From Natronomonas marina (GTDB taxonomy: Archaea; Halobacteriota; Halobacteria; Halobacteriales; Haloarculaceae), in the NCBI RefSeq assembly GCF_024298905.1, contig NZ_CP101154.1, positions 1,364,001 to 1,428,000 on the forward strand: a DNA stretch of 64,000 bases, in the 5' to 3' direction. Shown here piece by piece: positions 9,515 to 18,729 of the stretch. Both the position numbers and the translations under genes were made by a program. Within the stretch, counting starts at the first letter, position 1. Each line of letters begins with the position of its first letter. The notes beneath the pieces are model-generated. The model was not told the origin of the DNA and did not search any database. It worked only from the letters and a program-made list of their open reading frames with translations.

Positions 9515-10275
9515 GGATGTTCGCCCCGCGACTCGCGGTAGCGTCGCTGTCCGGCGAAGCCGGCGCGGAGTGGGCCACGCGCGCCGCGCCGTACGTCGGG
9601 TGTGCCTTCCTCGGCGGCATCGCAATCGACGGAGCAACCCGGAACGCGGCCCGCGAGATGGTCGCCCGCGACCGCGAGGAGTTCCTGCCGCCCGACCCCG
9701 TCGCCTTCGTCGACGCCCAGTTCGCGGCCCTGGAGTCGGTCGACGTCCGGCCGGCGGTCAACGTCCGGAGCCGGACGCTTCCGCCCATCTCCGAGGTCGG
9801 GGCCGTCTGTGCGGCCCGCGGTGCGGTGCTGGAGATCAACGCACACTGCCGGCAGGACGAAATGTGTGCGGCCGGCGCGGGCCAGCGCCTCCTCCGGGAA
9901 CCGGAGCGGCTCTGCGAGCAGGTCGAGGCGGCCGCCGAGAGCGGTGCGGCCGTCAGCGTCAAGGTCCGCACCGAGGTCGACGGTGTCGACCTGCCGGCGC
10001 TGGCCGGTCGCCTCGATTCGGCGGGGGCCGACGCCCTCCACGTCGACGCCATGGACAGCGAGGGCGTCGTCGGCGAGGTCGTCGAGGCCGCGCCCGGCGC
10101 CTTCGTCGTCGCCAACAACGGCGTCCGGGACCGCGAGACGGCCGTCGAGTACCTCGAGTTCGGCGCCGACGCCGTCTCGGTCGGCCGCCCCTCCGACGAC
10201 CCGGCGGTCCTCGACCGGGTCGAGCGGGCGGTCTCGGAGTGGTTCGCCCGGGAGGAGGCGGTCACGGATGCGTGA
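9511..10275 (+). CDS. TIM-barrel protein related to tRNA-dihydrouridine synthase
   Basis: 254 residues from a GTG that overlaps the cofD stop by four bases. The sequence follows a Dus-like FMN-binding TIM barrel: [13 protein letters not shown] at the start, [16 protein letters not shown] in the middle, [15 protein letters not shown], then [29 protein letters not shown] at the phosphate-binding end. It lacks the long C-terminal RNA-binding domain of true tRNA-dihydrouridine synthases, so a tRNA role is doubtful. Its tight coupling to cofD and the CitG-like gene suggests a cofactor-related role, which is inference. Confidence 0.8.
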   Translation: MRMFAPRLAVASLSGEAGAEWATRAAPYVGCAFLGGIAIDGATRNAAREMVARDREEFLPPDPVAFVDAQFAALESVDVRPAVNVRSRTLPPISEVGAVCAARGAVLEINAHCRQDEMCAAGAGQRLLREPERLCEQVEAAAESGAAVSVKVRTEVDGVDLPALAGRLDSAGADALHVDAMDSEGVVGEVVEAAPGAFVVANNGVRDRETAVEYLEFGADAVSVGRPSDDPAVLDRVERAVSEWFAREEAVTDA

Positions 10276-11101
10276 CGCCGCCGAGAACGGGCAGTTGGCC
10301 CTGCTCTTGGAGGTGACCGGCACGCCGAAACCGGGCAACGTCGACCGGCACCGCGACTACGAGGGGTTGCGGTTCGAACACTTCGCCGCGGGCGCGGTCG
10401 GCGCGCTTTCGGGGCTCCGGCTGGCCGCCGAGGGCGCACCCGTCGGTCGGGCCTTCGAGCGCGCCGTCGCCGGCATGAGCCAGCAGTCCGGCGGCAACAC
10501 CCAGTTCGGCGCGCTGTTGCTGCTGACGCCGCTGGTGGCGGCCGCCGGGACCGACCGCCTCTCGCCGGAGGGGGTCACCGAACTCGTCGAGGCGACGACC
10601 GTCGAGGACGCCTGCGATTTCTACCGGGCCTTCGACCACGTCGACGTGGCGGTCGAGGCCCCGCCCGATGACCTCGACGCCCTCGACGTCCGCCGGGGAA
10701 GCGACGCCACCGACGCGCTCGAGGCGCGGGGGACGACGCTGTACGACGTGATGGAACTGTCGGCCGACCGGGACGGCGTCGCCGCCGAGTGGACGAACGG
10801 GTTAGCCCGGAGCTTCGAGGCCGCCGAGTGGCTCCTGGCCGACGAGGGACCGGTCTACCGTCGCGCCTCGCGGGTCTTCCTGCGACTGCTGGCCGACGAG
10901 GAGGACACCTTCGTCGTCACGCGGAACGGTCCCGAGGCGGCCGCCGAGGCGACCCGGCGGGCGCGGGCGGTGCTGGACGGCGAGGAGGACGCCGAGGCGC
11001 TGGCCGAGGAGTTCGTCGCCCGCGACATCAACCCCGGAACGACCGCGGACCTGACGGCGGCGGCGCTGTTCGTCGCCCTCCAGCGGGGGCTGGAGGTGTA
11101 A
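10268..11101 (+). CDS. CitG/MdcB-like triphosphoribosyl-dephospho-CoA synthase family protein
   Basis: 277 residues starting [27 protein letters not shown], where TPKPGNVDR is the family signature. It continues with SQQSGGNTQFGALLLL and ARDINPGTTADLTAAALFVAL. In bacteria CitG makes the prosthetic-group precursor of citrate or malonate lyase, but no lyase genes are near, so the archaeal member likely does another transfer reaction. It overlaps the upstream gene by eight bases and is followed after two bases by the DUF447 gene. Family assignment is firm; the substrate is unknown. Confidence 0.85.
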   Translation: MRDAAENGQLALLLEVTGTPKPGNVDRHRDYEGLRFEHFAAGAVGALSGLRLAAEGAPVGRAFERAVAGMSQQSGGNTQFGALLLLTPLVAAAGTDRLSPEGVTELVEATTVEDACDFYRAFDHVDVAVEAPPDDLDALDVRRGSDATDALEARGTTLYDVMELSADRDGVAAEWTNGLARSFEAAEWLLADEGPVYRRASRVFLRLLADEEDTFVVTRNGPEAAAEATRRARAVLDGEEDAEALAEEFVARDINPGTTADLTAAALFVALQRGLEV

Positions 11102-11103
11102 TC

Positions 11104-11670
11104 GTGACGGACGGCTGGCCCGTCGAGTTGCGCGGCGTCACGGAATCGGTCGTGACGACGCTCGGCCCGAACGACCGCTGGAACGTCGCCGCCCTGGGGC
11201 TGTTCGCGGGCGACCCCGTCACCGCCCGGACCTGGGGCCGGACCCGGACCCGGCGGAACTTCCGCGAGCGCGGCGGCGGCTACGTCCAGTTCACCCGCGA
11301 TCCCGTCGAGTTCGTCGACGCAGCCTGCTCGGTCCGTGAACGGGACGACCCCGTCCTCGACGGCGCCGACGCCTGGGTGCGCGTCGACGTCGAGGCCACG
11401 GCCGAGGGCACCGAGGGCGGGACCGGCTGGGTGGACTGGGAACTGACGGCCGTCGAGTCGGCCGTCGAGCGCCGGGTCGTCCCGACGACGAACCGGGGGT
11501 ACAACGCCGTCGTCGAGGCCACCGTCGCGGCTTCGCGGCTCGACGTGCCCGGCTACGACGCCGAGGAACTCCGCGAGCGGATCGCCTACTTCGCGGACGT
11601 GGCCGAGCGCTGTGGCGGCGAACGGGAACGGGAGGCGTTCCGACGACTCCGGGAGCACGCCGACCTGTAG
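11104..11670 (+). CDS. DUF447 family protein (flavin-reductase-like split barrel)
   Basis: 188 residues from a GTG two bases after the CitG-like gene. The opening WPVELRGVTESVVTTLGPNDRWNVAALGL and the later GGYVQFTRDPVEFVDAA match the DUF447 family, which is predicted to have an FMN-binding split-barrel fold. A helical C-terminal part of about 60 residues follows (TTNRGYNAVVEATVAASRL). Members are often next to CitG-like genes in archaea, as here. The biochemical role is not established. It is the last gene of the cofD operon. Confidence 0.82.
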   Translation: MTDGWPVELRGVTESVVTTLGPNDRWNVAALGLFAGDPVTARTWGRTRTRRNFRERGGGYVQFTRDPVEFVDAACSVRERDDPVLDGADAWVRVDVEATAEGTEGGTGWVDWELTAVESAVERRVVPTTNRGYNAVVEATVAASRLDVPGYDAEELRERIAYFADVAERCGGEREREAFRRLREHADL

Positions 11671-11736
11671 CCGAATCCCGGGGCGACCGGCCTTTCGAAC
11701 CTTTTTTCAGGGCCACTCCAGTAGAGACGGGTACCA

Positions 11737-11928
11737 ATGGCCATCAAGCCCGCCTACGTCAAGAAGACCGCGAAACTCCTCATGGAACGGTATCCGGACG
11801 CCTTCGGCGACGACTTCGAGCACAACAAGGAGCTGGTCACGGAGCTGACGAACGTCGAGTCGAAGGGCGTCCGGAACCGAATCGCCGGCTACATCACCCG
11901 CAAGCAGCGCCCAGTCCAGCCTGCCTGA
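11737..11928 (+). CDS. rps17e: 30S ribosomal protein S17e
   Basis: A 63-residue basic protein with the S17e family pattern: Gxxx[16 protein letters not shown], then [27 protein letters not shown]. Length is normal for archaeal S17e. It binds the small ribosomal subunit and is restricted to archaea and eukaryotes. It stands alone on the plus strand between the cofD operon and asd, with about 65 bases upstream and 117 downstream. The TTTTTT run just upstream at 11702 may mark the end of the preceding operon. Confidence 0.97.
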   Translation: MAIKPAYVKKTAKLLMERYPDAFGDDFEHNKELVTELTNVESKGVRNRIAGYITRKQRPVQPA

Positions 11929-12045
11929 CCGGATTTCTGCGCTCGTTCTCGACGACGCCGCAGCCTCGCCGCAACCGAACACCGCCGTCGGCCACGCCTG
12001 CACCATTCACAACCGTTTTCCACCGGCTCGCCGTACCCGGGGACA

Positions 12046-13080
12046 ATGTCAACTCGCGTAGCCGTCCTGGGCGCGACCGGCGCCGTCGGACAGCGACTCA
12101 TCCAGCTCCTCGACCCGCACCCGGACTTCGAGATCGCGGCGCTGACCGCCTCCTCGAACAGTGCCGGCCGACCCTACCGGGAGGCCGCCAAGTGGCGCGT
12201 CGACACGCCGATTCCCGAGGGGGTCGCCGACGTCACCGTCACCGAGACCGACCCCGGTGCCGTCCCCGAGGACGTCGACCTGTGTTTCTCGTCGCTACCC
12301 TCCAGCGTCGGCGCGGCGGTCGAACCCGGGTTCGTCGAGGCCGGCTACGTCGTCTCCTCGAACTCCTCGAACGCCCGGATGGACGACGACGTCCCGCTGA
12401 CCATCCCGGAGGTCAATCCCGACCACCTCGGCCTCATCGAGGTCCAGCGCGAGGAGCGTGGCTGGGACGGCGCCCTCGTGAAGAACCCCAACTGCTCGAC
12501 GATAACGATGGTGCCGACGCTGGCCGCGCTCGACGGGTTCGGTGTCGAGCGGGTCAACGTCTCGACGCTGCAGGCCGTCTCCGGGGCCGGCTACTCCGGC
12601 GTCACATCGATGGAGATACTCGACAACGTGCTGCCCCACATCGGCGGCGAGACCGAGAAGATGGAGACCGAGTCCCGGAAGCTACTGGGCACCTTCGACG
12701 GGGCCGAGGTCCACGACCACGGCGCCGAGGTCTCGGCGTCCTGCAACCGGGTGCCGACCCTGGACGGCCACCTCGAGAACGTCTGGGCTGACCTGGCCGA
12801 CGACCCCACGCCCGAGGAGGTCGCGGCCGCAATGGGGGAGTTCCCGAGCCTCGATCTACACTCCTCGCCGGACCCGCTCATCGAGGTGTTCGAGGCGCCG
12901 GACCGCCCACAGCCGCGGATGGACCGGATGCTGGGCGACGGGATGGCCGTCGCGGCGGGCGGCATCGAGTCGACGCCGAACGGCGTTCAGTACAACTGTC
13001 TCGCGCACAACACCATCCGCGGGGCCGCCGGCGCGAGCGTCCTCAACGGCGAGTTGCTGCTCGAAGAAGGCTACATCTGA
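12046..13080 (+). CDS. asd: Aspartate-semialdehyde dehydrogenase
   Basis: 344 residues with an NADP-binding Rossmann start (RVAVLGATGAVGQRLIQLL), the active-site cysteine in KNPNCSTITM, and ASCNRVPTLDGH. This is the archaeal/fungal type of ASA dehydrogenase. It reduces aspartyl phosphate to aspartate semialdehyde for threonine, methionine and lysine synthesis. The start is fixed by the Rossmann strand directly after MSTR. It is not in an obvious operon. Confidence 0.96.
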   Translation: MSTRVAVLGATGAVGQRLIQLLDPHPDFEIAALTASSNSAGRPYREAAKWRVDTPIPEGVADVTVTETDPGAVPEDVDLCFSSLPSSVGAAVEPGFVEAGYVVSSNSSNARMDDDVPLTIPEVNPDHLGLIEVQREERGWDGALVKNPNCSTITMVPTLAALDGFGVERVNVSTLQAVSGAGYSGVTSMEILDNVLPHIGGETEKMETESRKLLGTFDGAEVHDHGAEVSASCNRVPTLDGHLENVWADLADDPTPEEVAAAMGEFPSLDLHSSPDPLIEVFEAPDRPQPRMDRMLGDGMAVAAGGIESTPNGVQYNCLAHNTIRGAAGASVLNGELLLEEGYI

Positions 13081-13268
13081 GGCGTGTCCGAGGGTTCAAG
13101 TACCGGAACGGGACCACCGGTCGTGTGCGCTGAGCGACGCCGGCGGTCCGCCGAGGCGGGTGCGCGGCAGACGGACCGTCGACTGCGTGGCGTGCCGCCT
13201 GCTCGCCATACCACCAGCGGCGCGTGCCACACCACAAGCCACGTATGTACCGACGCGAACCTGGGCGT

Positions 13269-13760
13269 ATGCGCGAACATCTCCTCGGCCGGCGCCCCAG
13301 GTTCACGGCCTACGTTGCGGGTTTGGCCGTCGGGCTGTCGCTACTCGCCGTCGGCGTCGAGGCGGCCCGCGTTCGGCTCGTCGGCCCGCTGTCGCCCGCC
13401 GTCTTCGCGGGCTACGCCGGGATCGGCCTCCTCGGGGGACTCCTCCTTGCGTACGTGGTCGCCTACCTCAACGGGAGCCTCGTCGCCGCCTGGACGACGG
13501 GGACGATTCCCGCTGCCGGACGGTTCGGTGCGAGGGTCATCGAAGGGTCGGTCCCCGACGTGTTCGCCGGCGCTGTCGGGACCGCTGGCGTCGGGTTCCT
13601 GGTCGGCGGACTCGGCTTCCTCGCCGCCACGGAGAAGCATCGCCGGGACGCCCGCACGGCCGAGTTGCCGCCGCCACCGTCGCAGGCGTCGTCGCTCGGA
13701 CTCGTCGTCGCCTCCCTCGTCGTCGGTGCCGGCTGTCTCGCGGTAGCGATGCTCATCTGA
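13269..13760 (+). CDS. Small multi-pass membrane protein
   Basis: About 163 residues starting MREHLLGRRPRF, with four hydrophobic segments near residues 15-33, 40-65, 95-120 and 145-163. I do not recognise a named family. Two in-frame starts lie upstream (13224 and 13245). I prefer 13269 because a TATA-like ACGTATGTA at 13242-13250 lies close to the usual distance for a leaderless start. The protein has a short charged loop (EKHRRDARTAELPPPPS) before the last segment. It is convergent with the UspA gene at 13808. Confidence 0.6.
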   Translation: MREHLLGRRPRFTAYVAGLAVGLSLLAVGVEAARVRLVGPLSPAVFAGYAGIGLLGGLLLAYVVAYLNGSLVAAWTTGTIPAAGRFGARVIEGSVPDVFAGAVGTAGVGFLVGGLGFLAATEKHRRDARTAELPPPPSQASSLGLVVASLVVGAGCLAVAMLI

Positions 13761-13807
13761 GCGGTACGAGCGCCGACCCCCGTCGCGGAGCCGCCGCGCC
13801 ACCTCGC

Positions 13808-14179
13808 TCAGGGCCGGTCCGCCGGTAGCACGAACACCGGCTTGTCGACGTTGGTGAGGACCTCCCTGGTGGTCGAACCGATGGTCGAGATACCACCGCC
13901 TCTGGCCGGTCCCATGATTATCTCCTCGATTTCGTTCTCCCGGACGAACGCGACGATCTCCCGCCCCGGCGTCCCCGACCGGCGGATGGTCCGTACCTCT
14001 CCCACGTCGGCGAGGCTGACCTGTGCGGTGTCCAGTGCGGCCTGGCTGTCGTCGCGCTCGTCGGGGACGTCCACGGTCAGCACGTAGACCGAATCGTCGT
14101 CGTCGAGCTTCTCGTTGAGGTACTCGCAGGCCGCCTCGGTCGTCGCGGCCGAGGCCGTCGCCACGAGATACCGGGTCAT
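13808..14179 (-). CDS. UspA-family universal stress protein (short, divergent)
   Basis: 123 residues starting MTRYLVATASAATTEAACEYL. The fold pattern fits UspA, with EEIIMGPARGGGISTIGSTTREVL in the place of the nucleotide-binding loop. The spacing is close to the G-x2-G-x9-GS motif but the second glycine is altered, so ATP binding is uncertain. The C-terminal DKPVFVLPA strand is typical. It is shorter and more divergent than the other three UspA genes here and lies downstream of the hydroxyacid dehydrogenase on the same strand. Confidence 0.8.
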   Translation of the reverse strand: MTRYLVATASAATTEAACEYLNEKLDDDDSVYVLTVDVPDERDDSQAALDTAQVSLADVGEVRTIRRSGTPGREIVAFVRENEIEEIIMGPARGGGISTIGSTTREVLTNVDKPVFVLPADRP

Positions 14180-14203
14180 CGTCTCGCCATTGGCGACCTG
14201 TGG

Positions 14204-15148
14204 TTAATCGCTTTCGGCCGGGACTGCCAGGTTCCTGAGCGGTCGGTCGTCGGCGAGCCGACGGACGTTGTCCGCGACGATGTCGGCGAGCCGTTCGTAG
14301 TATTCGGGGGTCGCACCCGCGGTGTGTGGCGTCACGACCACGTCGTCAAGGCCCCAGATGGGGTGGTCGTCCGGTAGCGGTTCCGGGTCGGTGACGTCCA
14401 GCACCGCCCCGCCGAGCCGTCCACGCCGGAGCGTCCGGACGAGTGCGTCGGTGTCGACCACGGCCCCGCGAGCGACGTTGACGAGGACGGCCTCCGGGGG
14501 TAAAGTGCCGAACTCGCGGTCCCCGACGAGTCCGCGCGTGTCCTCGGTCAGCGGACAACAGAGGACGAGAAAGTCCGTGCGTGCGAGCGCGTCGTGGAAC
14601 TCCTCGGGCCCGAACACCTCGTCGGTCGGCCCGCCTTCGGAGGGGTGCCGTCGAACGCCGAGCGTCGTCACGTCGAACGGCTCCAGCCGTTCGGCTATCG
14701 CCGTTCCGATGGCACCGAGGCCGACCACCGTGACGGTCGACCCGGCGAGCTCTCCGGGGTCGACGGGCTGCCATCGGTCGGCGCGTGCGGCCTCGTGGAA
14801 CCGCCGCGAAAACGACAGGATAGCACCGACGGCGTGTTCGGCGGCGTTCGGCGCGTGGACGCCCGTCGCGCTCGTCACGGCGATGTCGGCCTCCGCCAGT
14901 TCGTCCACCGGGAGGTGTCCGTAACCGGCGTACGCGCAGGCGAACAGCCGGATTTCCTCTGCGTCCTCCAGTAGCGAGGCGTCGATCCGTGGCCCGGTGA
15001 CCACGTCGGCGGTGCGGACGTGTTCGCGCTCCTCGGCCGGCGTGCGGGCGTGGACGACCGTGTGTTCGGGGAGTCGTTCCCGCAAAGCGTCGGCGTATTC
15101 CGCCGTGGGAAGTCTGTGGACTCCGTCCCGCAAGACGAGCAGTTCCAT
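14204..15148 (-). CDS. D-2-hydroxyacid dehydrogenase family protein
   Basis: 314 residues with the two-domain D-isomer dehydrogenase layout. The NAD-binding motif is VTVVGLGAIGTAIAERL near residue 140. The catalytic region includes NVARGAVVDTDAL (Arg), the Glu-containing segment DPEPLPDDHPIW, and the catalytic His in VVVTPHTAG. The family reduces 2-keto acids such as glyoxylate, phosphoglycerate precursors or phenylpyruvate; the substrate is not clear. It lacks an ACT domain, so it is not a standard SerA. The small UspA gene follows after 24 bases. Confidence 0.9.
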   Translation of the reverse strand: MELLVLRDGVHRLPTAEYADALRERLPEHTVVHARTPAEEREHVRTADVVTGPRIDASLLEDAEEIRLFACAYAGYGHLPVDELAEADIAVTSATGVHAPNAAEHAVGAILSFSRRFHEAARADRWQPVDPGELAGSTVTVVGLGAIGTAIAERLEPFDVTTLGVRRHPSEGGPTDEVFGPEEFHDALARTDFLVLCCPLTEDTRGLVGDREFGTLPPEAVLVNVARGAVVDTDALVRTLRRGRLGGAVLDVTDPEPLPDDHPIWGLDDVVVTPHTAGATPEYYERLADIVADNVRRLADDRPLRNLAVPAESD

Positions 15149-15284
15149 GTCCGCCCTTCGATGCGGGGGCTATTCAACCGTCGTGTGTGTGGCACTCTCA
15201 CGCCACCGGGCTGGCGCCGATCAGGGCAGCCCCGTGGCCGGGCCGAACCGCGGCCCTTACGGACGACGCTACCGACCGTCCGGT

Positions 15285-16529
15285 ATGACGAGTCGTCGGC
15301 AGTGGGCTGCCCTGAGTCTCGCGACCTTCACGCGGTTCGCCGGCGCCATCCTCATGGGGACGGCGCTGGCGGTCGTCGTCGAGTCGCGGACCTCGGCCTT
15401 CGCGGCCGGCGTGGTCGGCACGGCCTACTACGCCGGGCTGATGTTCCTCTCACCGTTCTGGGGCGCACTCGCCGACATCACCGGCCGTCGGCGTCTGGTG
15501 TTGCTCGTGACGGGTATCGGCGGCGTGCTGGCGGCGCTGCCGCTTGTCGTCGCCGACACGGTCCCGGTCGCCGTCGGGTCTCGGGGGCTGTACGCCGCCT
15601 TCCTCGCCGGGTTCGCGCCGGTCGCGCTCGCCATCGCCAGCCACCACGGCGGAACCACGGGCCGTGGTCGCTCCATCGGCATCTTCAACAGCGCCCGCTC
15701 CGGCGGGTTCGCGGTCGGCTACGTCGTCGCGGGCGGGCTACTCGAGTACGTCACCCCTGTCGACATCTACTGGGCCGTCGCGGGGCTGACCTTCCTCTCG
15801 ACGGTCGCGGTCGTCGCCGTCGCCGACCCGACGCCGACGCCCGACAGCGAGCCGACCGTCCGGGAGGTGCTGGCGGAGACCCGCCGGCGGCTGTTTCCGG
15901 CGCCCGACGACCGAGGTCACCTCACGACGAACGGTCTGCTGTGGCTCTACGTCGCCGTCGCGCTCCGCAACGTGGCGGTACTCGGCATCATGGCCATCAT
16001 GGCGCCGTTCCTTGTTTCGGTCGTCGGCGTCACGCAACTCCTCATGGGCGTGTTGCTCGCTTTCAACCACGGTTCGCAGGTCGTTTTCATGTACGCCCTC
16101 GGCGTCGTCGCCGACCGGGTCGGCCGCAAGCCGCTCGTCGTCGTCGGGATGGTCGGCAGCGCCATCTTCGCGGTGATGGCCGCCGGCCTCACGGTCGCCC
16201 CACCGGGGCCGCTCCGCCTCGGCTTCGGCGTCGCCACCTTCGTCGTGCTCGGGGGCTCGTTCTCGGCGATGACCATCGGCGGCCTGGCGTTCATAAGCGA
16301 CGTGGCGCCGGCCGACCGCGAGTCGGAGCTGATGGGCATCCGGGAGACGGCCAAGGGCGTCGGCGGTGTCGTGGGACCGGCGGCCGTTGGCGGGCTGGCG
16401 ACGCTGACCAGCTACGAACTCGCCTTCGCGGCCGCGAGTCTCGTCGGGTTCCTCGCGGCGGGGCTGGTCGCGTGGGGGCTCGTCGAGACCTACGACACCG
16501 AGCGGATGCGGGTCGTCATCGAGGGGTGA
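15285..16529 (+). CDS. MFS transporter
   Basis: 414 residues with about 12 hydrophobic segments. The first (MTSRRQWAALSLATFTRFAGA) is followed by the loop-2/3 motif GALADITGRRRLVLL, repeated in the second half as GVVADRVGRKPLVVVGM. These are the hallmark loops of the major facilitator superfamily. A soluble central loop (DPTPTPDSEPTVREVLAET) separates the halves. The substrate cannot be told. The start is the ATG just before the first membrane segment. The stop lies seven bases before the convergent crotonase stop. Confidence 0.88.
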   Translation: MTSRRQWAALSLATFTRFAGAILMGTALAVVVESRTSAFAAGVVGTAYYAGLMFLSPFWGALADITGRRRLVLLVTGIGGVLAALPLVVADTVPVAVGSRGLYAAFLAGFAPVALAIASHHGGTTGRGRSIGIFNSARSGGFAVGYVVAGGLLEYVTPVDIYWAVAGLTFLSTVAVVAVADPTPTPDSEPTVREVLAETRRRLFPAPDDRGHLTTNGLLWLYVAVALRNVAVLGIMAIMAPFLVSVVGVTQLLMGVLLAFNHGSQVVFMYALGVVADRVGRKPLVVVGMVGSAIFAVMAAGLTVAPPGPLRLGFGVATFVVLGGSFSAMTIGGLAFISDVAPADRESELMGIRETAKGVGGVVGPAAVGGLATLTSYELAFAAASLVGFLAAGLVAWGLVETYDTERMRVVIEG

Positions 16530-16536
16530 GCGTCAC

Positions 16537-17325
16537 TCACTCGCCGACGAAGTCGGGCTCGTCGCCGCCGCCGAAGGCCGCGTGGCCGCGCGCGAAGTCC
16601 TCGCTGTTCGTCAGCTCGGAGATGGCCTCCGCCTCGGCGCCGAGGTGGCCGTCCAGCGAGTTGTCGAAGCTCTCGACGAGGAGCCGTTTGGTCGCGGCGT
16701 AGGCTCGCGTCGGCCCGTCTGCCAGCCGCTCGGCCTCCGCGGTGAGTCGCTCGTCGAGGGCGTCGTCGTCGACGACTTCGGTCGCCAGGCCCATCTCGAC
16801 GGCCGCCTCGGCGTCGACCGGCTCGTCGCGGAAGGTCAGCTCCTGGGCGCGCCGGAGGCCGACCAGTCGGGGCAAGAGGTACGTCGACCCGCCGTCGCCC
16901 GATAGCCCGATCCGCGGGTAGGCGAACTCGAAGCGGGCCGACTCGGCGACGAGTACGATGTCGCCACAGATCGCGGGTCCGAGCCCGCCGCCGGCGGCGA
17001 CGCCGTTGACACCCGTGACGACCGGCTTCGGCGCGCGCACGAGCTGGCTCACGAACTCGTGGAGGTCGGCGGTGAGCGAACGCAACCGAGGTTCGTCGCT
17101 GCCGTCGCCCGCAAGCGCGGTCAGATCCGCGCCGCTGTTGAAGACTGGGCCGTTGGCTGTGACCGCGATGCACCGCACGTCGTCGTCGCTGGCCAGTTTC
17201 TGGGCCGCTGTGGCGATCTCCTCGGCCATCCGCTCGTTCAGCGCGTTGTGCGCGTCGGGCCGATCGAAGGCGAGTCGAGCGACGGAACCCTCCCGACGCA
17301 CGTCGATGGTACGGTAATCGGACAT
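16537..17325 (-). CDS. Enoyl-CoA hydratase/isomerase (crotonase), PaaG-like
   Basis: 262 residues with crotonase oxyanion-hole motifs FNSGADLTAL and GVNGVAAGGGLGPAICGD. The second catalytic region reads FAYPRIGLSGDGGSTYLLPRLVG. A standard hydratase has a glutamate in the FGxPE position; here it is Arg, and an aspartate is present in GLSGDGG. That pattern matches PaaG-type 1,2-epoxyphenylacetyl-CoA isomerases more than hydratases. The paa operon lies at 54.8-58.8 kb in this window, which fits, but other isomerase roles are open. Confidence 0.85.
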   Translation of the reverse strand: MSDYRTIDVRREGSVARLAFDRPDAHNALNERMAEEIATAAQKLASDDDVRCIAVTANGPVFNSGADLTALAGDGSDEPRLRSLTADLHEFVSQLVRAPKPVVTGVNGVAAGGGLGPAICGDIVLVAESARFEFAYPRIGLSGDGGSTYLLPRLVGLRRAQELTFRDEPVDAEAAVEMGLATEVVDDDALDERLTAEAERLADGPTRAYAATKRLLVESFDNSLDGHLGAEAEAISELTNSEDFARGHAAFGGGDEPDFVGE

Positions 17326-17373
17326 AGCTCCGGCGACGTGGCGGGAGCTATTAAGCCCGGGTGACTCGGACGA

Positions 17374-18651
17374 TCACTCGCCGTCGTCGAAGCGGCGCTC
17401 GACGCTCTCGGCGTGGGCCTCCAGCCCCTCCGCGCGGGCCAGCGTCGTCACCGTCTCCCGGAGGTCAGCCAGCGCCCCGGCGTCGAGTCGCTGGACCGTA
17501 CTCGACCGGAGGAAGTGGTCCACCGAGAGGCCGCCGGCGACCCGTGCCAGCCCGCCCGTCGGCAGGACGTGGTTCGGGCCGCTGGCGTAGTCGCCGGCGG
17601 CGACCGGCGAGTGCGCGCCAAGGAAGACGCTGCCCGCCGAGTCGATGCGGTCCAGGACGGCCTCGTCGTCGTCGGTGACGATGGAGAGGTGCTCTGCGGC
17701 GTACTCCTCGGCGAACAGGACGGCCTCCGAAATCGAGCGCGCGAGGAAGACGCCGGAGGCGTCCTGATCGAGCGCCGCCCGGATGATGTCCTCCCGTTCT
17801 CGCTTTCCCGCCTGGCGGTCGCAGGCGTCGGCGACCGCCTCGGCGGTCGCCTCGTCGTCGGTGACGCAGGCGACGGCCGCGTTCGTGTCGTGTTCGGCCT
17901 GGGCGACCATGTCGGCGGCGACGAGTTCGGGGTCGGCGGTGTCGTCACAGACGACGAGCAACTCCGACGGTCCGGCCAGGAAGTCGATCTCCACGTCGCC
18001 GCGGACCGCCGCCTTCGCCGCGGTGACCCAGCGGTTGCCGGGGCCGACCACCTTCTGGACCGCCGAGACCGTCTCGGTGCCGTAGGCGAGCGCCGCGACC
18101 GCCTGGGCACCGCCGACCTGGTAGACGGCGTCGGCGCCCGCGACGTGGATGGCCGCGAGCGTTGCCTCGTTCAACTCCTCGGCTGGCGGCGTGGCGACGG
18201 CGACGTGGTCGACGCCCGCGACCTTCGCCGGGACGACGCCCATCAGCGCACTGGAGGGGTACGCCGCGGTCCCGCCGGGCGCGTAGACGCCGACCCGCTC
18301 CAGCGGGCGGAACCGGCGACCGAGTTCTCGCCCGTCGAAGCGCTCGCGCCAGTCGTCGGGGACCTGCCGCTCGTGGAAGGCGCGGACGTTCTCGGCGGCC
18401 GTCTCGATGGCCTCTCGAACGTCGTCGTCGACGGTCCCGTACGCCCGCTCGGCCTCGTCGGTGATGTCGAGGTTGCCGACCTCGACGTCGTCGAACTCGC
18501 TGGCGAAGTCCCGGAGCGCGACGTCGCCCTCGGTGCGGACCCGGTCGACGATGTCCGCGACGTCCTCGCGGACCGCGCCGACGCCGGCGTCCCGCTCGAA
18601 CAGCGCGGCCCGCTCGTCGGGCGTGAGGTCCGCGACGGTGCTGACGTTCAT
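17374..18651 (-). CDS. hisD: Histidinol dehydrogenase
   Basis: 425 residues starting MNVSTVADLTPDERAAL. Signatures include GVYAPGGTAAYPSSALMG, VVGPGNRWVTAAKAAVRG, IDFLAGPSELLVV and QAEHDTNAA, where the metal-binding Gln/His lie. A late HVLPTGG segment matches the family. The zinc enzyme oxidises histidinol to histidine in two NAD-dependent steps. An in-frame open region continues upstream, but the conserved protein begins at the ATG at 18651. No other his gene is near. Confidence 0.95.
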   Translation of the reverse strand: MNVSTVADLTPDERAALFERDAGVGAVREDVADIVDRVRTEGDVALRDFASEFDDVEVGNLDITDEAERAYGTVDDDVREAIETAAENVRAFHERQVPDDWRERFDGRELGRRFRPLERVGVYAPGGTAAYPSSALMGVVPAKVAGVDHVAVATPPAEELNEATLAAIHVAGADAVYQVGGAQAVAALAYGTETVSAVQKVVGPGNRWVTAAKAAVRGDVEIDFLAGPSELLVVCDDTADPELVAADMVAQAEHDTNAAVACVTDDEATAEAVADACDRQAGKREREDIIRAALDQDASGVFLARSISEAVLFAEEYAAEHLSIVTDDDEAVLDRIDSAGSVFLGAHSPVAAGDYASGPNHVLPTGGLARVAGGLSVDHFLRSSTVQRLDAGALADLRETVTTLARAEGLEAHAESVERRFDDGE

Positions 18652-18729
18652 GTCTCGGGTGTCGGTCGCGTCGACAAAAGCGGTTTCCATCGGCGACACG
18701 CTCATCCCCCGGCGCGGCCTGGTCGCCGT

